NCBI GenBank assembly: GCA_036268455.1
Contig: DATAUD010000062.1
Coordinates: 75,467 to 139,466, forward strand
Origin: DATAUD01 sp036268455
GTDB lineage: Bacteria > Verrucomicrobiota > Verrucomicrobiia > Limisphaerales > Palsa-1400
Length of the DNA stretch: 64,000 nt
Direction: 5' to 3'
Shown: positions 61,502-64,000 of the stretch, piece after piece
Layout of the letters: each line of letters starts with the position of its first letter
Position numbering within the stretch: position 1 is the first letter of the stretch
Translations under genes and position numbers: made by a program
The notes under the pieces: generated by a model
Told to the model about the DNA's origin: nothing
Seen by the model: only the letters and a program-made list of their open reading frames with translations
Database searches by the model: none

Positions 61502-62227
61502 ATGAATGCTTATATGGCGGAATTTGTTGGCACGGCCCTGCTGGTTCTCCTTGGAGATGGGGTGGTGGCCAACGTGTTGCTGAACAAGTCCAAGGGCCAG
61601 GGCGGCGGCTGGATAGTCATCACCGCGGGATGGGGCATGGGGGTGATGGCCGCGGTTTACGCCGTCGGAACCATCAGTGGCGGTCATTTGAACCCGGCGG
61701 TGACGATTGGTCTGGCCTCCATCGGGAAATTCCAGGCAGGCAAAGTGGCCGGCTATATCATCGCGCAAGTCGCCGGAGCGATGTTTGGAGCATTTCTCGT
61801 TTGGCTGGCCTACCTGCCGCACTGGAAGGAAACGCCCGACGCGGGCACAAAGTTGGGGGTCTTCTGCACCGCCCCGGCCATCCGTTCAACACCAGCAAAC
61901 TTCGCCTGTGAAATTATTGGCACGGCAGTCCTTGTTTTTGGCGCCCTGGCCATACCGTCCAACTCCAACCTGTCCGGCCCGGGTTGGTCAACCGGCCTCG
62001 GCCCGATGTTAGTCGGTTTGCTTGTGTTTGCCATTGGTCTCTCCCTCGGCGGCCCGACTGGTTACGCGATCAATCCCGCCCGCGATTTCGGCCCGCGCCT
62101 GGCGCACGCGATTTTGCCCATCCACGGCAAAGGCGCTTCGGACTGGGGCTATGCGTGGATACCGGTGGCTGCGCCGATTGTGGGCGGTCTGCTGGGAGCC
62201 TGGGTTTACCATCAACTTTACGCATGA
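61502..62227 (+). CDS. glpF: Glycerol facilitator (aquaglyceroporin)
   Basis: MIP-family channel of 241 residues with six helices and two half-helices. The NPA motifs are GGHLNPAVTIGLA and YAINPARDFGPRLAHAI. Asp after the second NPAR is the glycerol-facilitator residue rather than a water channel type. It lies 25 bases upstream of glpK, so glycerol is imported and trapped by phosphorylation. glpD is not visible. Confidence 0.95.
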   Translation: MNAYMAEFVGTALLVLLGDGVVANVLLNKSKGQGGGWIVITAGWGMGVMAAVYAVGTISGGHLNPAVTIGLASIGKFQAGKVAGYIIAQVAGAMFGAFLVWLAYLPHWKETPDAGTKLGVFCTAPAIRSTPANFACEIIGTAVLVFGALAIPSNSNLSGPGWSTGLGPMLVGLLVFAIGLSLGGPTGYAINPARDFGPRLAHAILPIHGKGASDWGYAWIPVAAPIVGGLLGAWVYHQLYA

Positions 62228-62252
62228 ACCGATCTTAAATTCTCGAGACCTT

Positions 62253-63782
62253 ATGAAATACATCCTCGCTTTTGATGCCGGAACCACCAGCGTGCGCGCC
62301 ATCGTTTTCGATCAGGAAGGCGGAATCGAATCGGTGGCCCAAAAGGAAATTCGCCAGATTTTCCCTAAACCCGGATGGGTCGAGCAAGACCCGCAAGAAA
62401 TCTGGTTCACGCAAATGTCCGTAGCGGTCGAGGCGTTGGGCCGTGCCCGCATCCGCCCAGATGACATCGCGGGAATTGGAATCACCAATCAGCGGGAAAC
62501 CACCATCGTCTGGGATCGCAAGACCGGCGAAGCCGTCTATAACGCAATCGTCTGGCAGGACCGGCGCACCGCCGAAGCCTGCGACAAATTTCGCGCGGCG
62601 GGCCACGATAAGAAAATAAACGCGCGCACCGGCCTTCTTCTGGACTCCTACTTCTCCGGCACCAAAATCGCGTGGATCCTCGACAATGTGCCCGGGGTTC
62701 GCGCGCGCGCCGAGGCGGGCGACCTTCTTTTCGGCACGGTTGACACGTGGCTGATTTGGAAACTGACGAGCGGGCGCCATGTTCACGTCACCGACCCGAG
62801 CAACGCCTCGCGCACCCTCCTCTACAACATCCACACCGGTCGCTGGGACGATCAATTGCTCAAGCTCTTTCGAATTCCCGCCAGCCTTCTGCCCGAAGTC
62901 CGGACATCGAGTGAAGTTTATGGGGAAGTAAGCACATCGCTTGGCTTGCAGAAAGTTCCCATCGCGGGAATTGCCGGCGACCAACAGGCGGCTCTTTTCG
63001 GCCAGATGTGCGTGAATCGAGGCCAGGCCAAGAACACCTATGGCACCGGTTGCTTCCTGCTGCAGAATCTCGGCGCCAAACCGATCACGTCCCGCAATCG
63101 TCTGCTCATTAGCGCCGCCTGCCAGATTGGCAAGAAACGCGAATTTGCGCTGGAAGGCAGTGTGTTTATTGGCGGGGCCGTGGTTCAATGGCTGCGCGAC
63201 GGTCTGCGATTGGTCCGCTCCGCCGACGAAGTCAATCTGTTGGCCAACTCCACAAAGGACAACGGAGGGGTTTATCTCGTTCCCGCGTTCGCCGGTCTAG
63301 GAGCGCCCCACTGGGACCCTTACGCGCGCGGCGCCATAATCGGCATCACGCGGGACACTTCCGCCGCCCACATTGCGCGAGCCGCTCTCGAAGGCATTGC
63401 CTATCAAGTGGCCGATTTGATTGACGCCATGCGCGCCGACACTGGAAAGGGTTTGCGGGAATTGCGCGTGGACGGCGGCGCAAGCCATAGCGATTTCCTG
63501 ATGCAGTTTCAGGCGGATTTATTGCGGATTCCTGTCGTGCGGCCCGCCGTAACCGAAACGACTGCTCTCGGCGCTGCTTATCTTGCCGGTTTGGCGGTCG
63601 GCTACTGGAAGGGCATCGCGAGCATCGCCAAGCAGTGGCAAGTCGAGAAGATTTTCAAGCCGAAGATGTCCCGCTCACAAGTGGACGAGATGCGTTCCCG
63701 CTGGAACGCCGCGCTCCATCGGTCCAAGGACTGGGAAGCGCACGCCCCGCGTCAAACAAAGCGAAAATCTTCCAAAGTCTAA
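62253..63782 (+). CDS. glpK: Glycerol kinase
   Basis: FGGY-family kinase of 509 residues that makes glycerol-3-phosphate with ATP. The N-terminal phosphate loop is AFDAGTTSVRAIVFD; the FGGY motifs appear as TGLLLDSYFSGTKIAWILDN and the ATP-site GIAGDQQAALFGQMCVNRGQAKNTYGTGCFLL, with FAGLGAPHWDPYARG later. ATG 62253 is the family start; the upstream frame is the shadow of glpF. It is the last gene of the glpF-glpK pair, and the IS end starts nine bases after its stop. Confidence 0.96.
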   Translation: MKYILAFDAGTTSVRAIVFDQEGGIESVAQKEIRQIFPKPGWVEQDPQEIWFTQMSVAVEALGRARIRPDDIAGIGITNQRETTIVWDRKTGEAVYNAIVWQDRRTAEACDKFRAAGHDKKINARTGLLLDSYFSGTKIAWILDNVPGVRARAEAGDLLFGTVDTWLIWKLTSGRHVHVTDPSNASRTLLYNIHTGRWDDQLLKLFRIPASLLPEVRTSSEVYGEVSTSLGLQKVPIAGIAGDQQAALFGQMCVNRGQAKNTYGTGCFLLQNLGAKPITSRNRLLISAACQIGKKREFALEGSVFIGGAVVQWLRDGLRLVRSADEVNLLANSTKDNGGVYLVPAFAGLGAPHWDPYARGAIIGITRDTSAAHIARAALEGIAYQVADLIDAMRADTGKGLRELRVDGGASHSDFLMQFQADLLRIPVVRPAVTETTALGAAYLAGLAVGYWKGIASIAKQWQVEKIFKPKMSRSQVDEMRSRWNAALHRSKDWEAHAPRQTKRKSSKV

Positions 63783-63790
63783 CCGACTTA

Positions 63791-64000
63791 GAGCGTGTCT
63801 GAATAATCATTTTTGGGGTGGGTGGACAGTATTTGTCCAAGTGGGATGAGCAGACTGGAAGGATGCAAAACTTTTTGTATCCGACGGATTTGAGCGATGA
63901 ACGATGGAACTTGTTGCAAGCGGTGCTGCCGCCACGCCCCACACGGCGTCGTCGTGGTCGCCCGCCGGCCGATTTGCGCCGCATCTGTAACGCCTTGCTT
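63791..64000 (+). mobile_element. Left end of an IS5-type insertion sequence (continues past window)
   Basis: The element begins near GAGCGTGTCTGA (63791), a typical terminal inverted repeat of the IS427-like part of the IS5 family. It is preceded by TTA, which may be a target duplication. The transposase frame starts at 63863. The right end lies outside the window, so size and the partner repeat cannot be checked. It inserted just behind glpK without breaking it. Confidence 0.65.
63863..64000 (+). CDS. IS5-family transposase, N-terminal part (3' end outside window)
   Basis: The frame starts at ATG 63863: MQNFLYPTDLSDERWNLL, then PPRPTRRRRGRPPADLRRICNALL. This is the N-terminal DUF4096-type domain of IS5 transposases, with the DLSDERW helix and the basic RRRRGRPP segment. 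It is open to the window edge. The DDE catalytic part would follow beyond it, often in a second frame joined by frameshift. Confidence 0.75.
   Translation, partial: MQNFLYPTDLSDERWNLLQAVLPPRPTRRRRGRPPADLRRICNALL

Overview
The window is a moderately GC-rich bacterial chromosome segment with dense coding, many ATGA/GTGA stop-start overlaps and no rRNA, tRNA or CRISPR array that I can see. Gene content suggests a Verrucomicrobiota bacterium, probably a soil or freshwater Pedosphaera/Limisphaerales-type lineage: many secreted proteins of unknown function, a GH127 enzyme, pectate-lyase-fold and GH99-like enzymes, prepilin-type N-termini on odd proteins, PilT, hopanoid HpnJ and TMTC-like membrane/TPR proteins. 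This placement is inferred from gene content, not from a marker gene.

Layout. 1-4.7 kb: end of hpnJ, a small secreted protein, a PilT ATPase, then (minus) a TauE/SafE permease and an iron-type solute-binding lipoprotein. 4.8-12.1 kb: a divergent cluster around a perfect 19-bp palindrome. It encodes a GH127 beta-L-arabinofuranosidase, a FAD amine oxidase, a DHDPS-family deaminase, a Cys/Cys proline-racemase-family epimerase, a POT peptide transporter and a secreted alpha/beta hydrolase. Together they read as use of arabinosylated hydroxyproline-rich plant glycoprotein: strip arabinose, import peptides, epimerise, oxidise and deaminate hydroxyproline. 12.3-20.3 kb: TMTC-like protein, PAS histidine kinase/receiver pair, Nif11-like protein coupled to a sulfotransferase, two membrane proteins and a prepilin-CreD-like fusion. 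20.3-22.4 kb: a decayed stretch with a frameshifted FG-GAP gene and an SRPBCC fragment. 22.4-26.4 kb: MFS transporter, GT4 glycosyltransferase and MurA with Asp in place of the fosfomycin-target Cys.

26.6-30.4 kb is the most striking region. A minus-strand operon encodes a tandem ubiquitin-like protein (ending Gly-Gly-Ser-Ser), an E2-like protein and a JAMM protease-E1 fusion. Divergent from it are an XRE repressor and an ImmA/IrrE metallopeptidase. The 200-bp gap carries matched 16-bp operators (GTTC-N8-GAAC), one inside each of two opposed predicted promoters. This looks like a ubiquitin-like conjugation system under a protease-released repressor.

30.6-38.5 kb is housekeeping: glmS, upp, DUF2252, valS, cimA. 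38.6-46.8 kb: GH99-like secreted protein, a PemK-type toxin-antitoxin pair, a serine beta-lactamase-like protein with a membrane partner, and a three-gene operon of envelope proteins. 46.8-57.5 kb: a Tat-exported pectate-lyase-like protein, Asp/Asn hydroxylase with GNAT, a small basic GGK-rich protein, UdgX with DUF72, and two large secreted proteins, one made of about 14 repeats. 57.5-63.8 kb: a gnd-zwf-rpiB pentose-phosphate operon flanked by two decayed gene fragments, then glpF-glpK, ending in the left end of an IS5-type insertion sequence.
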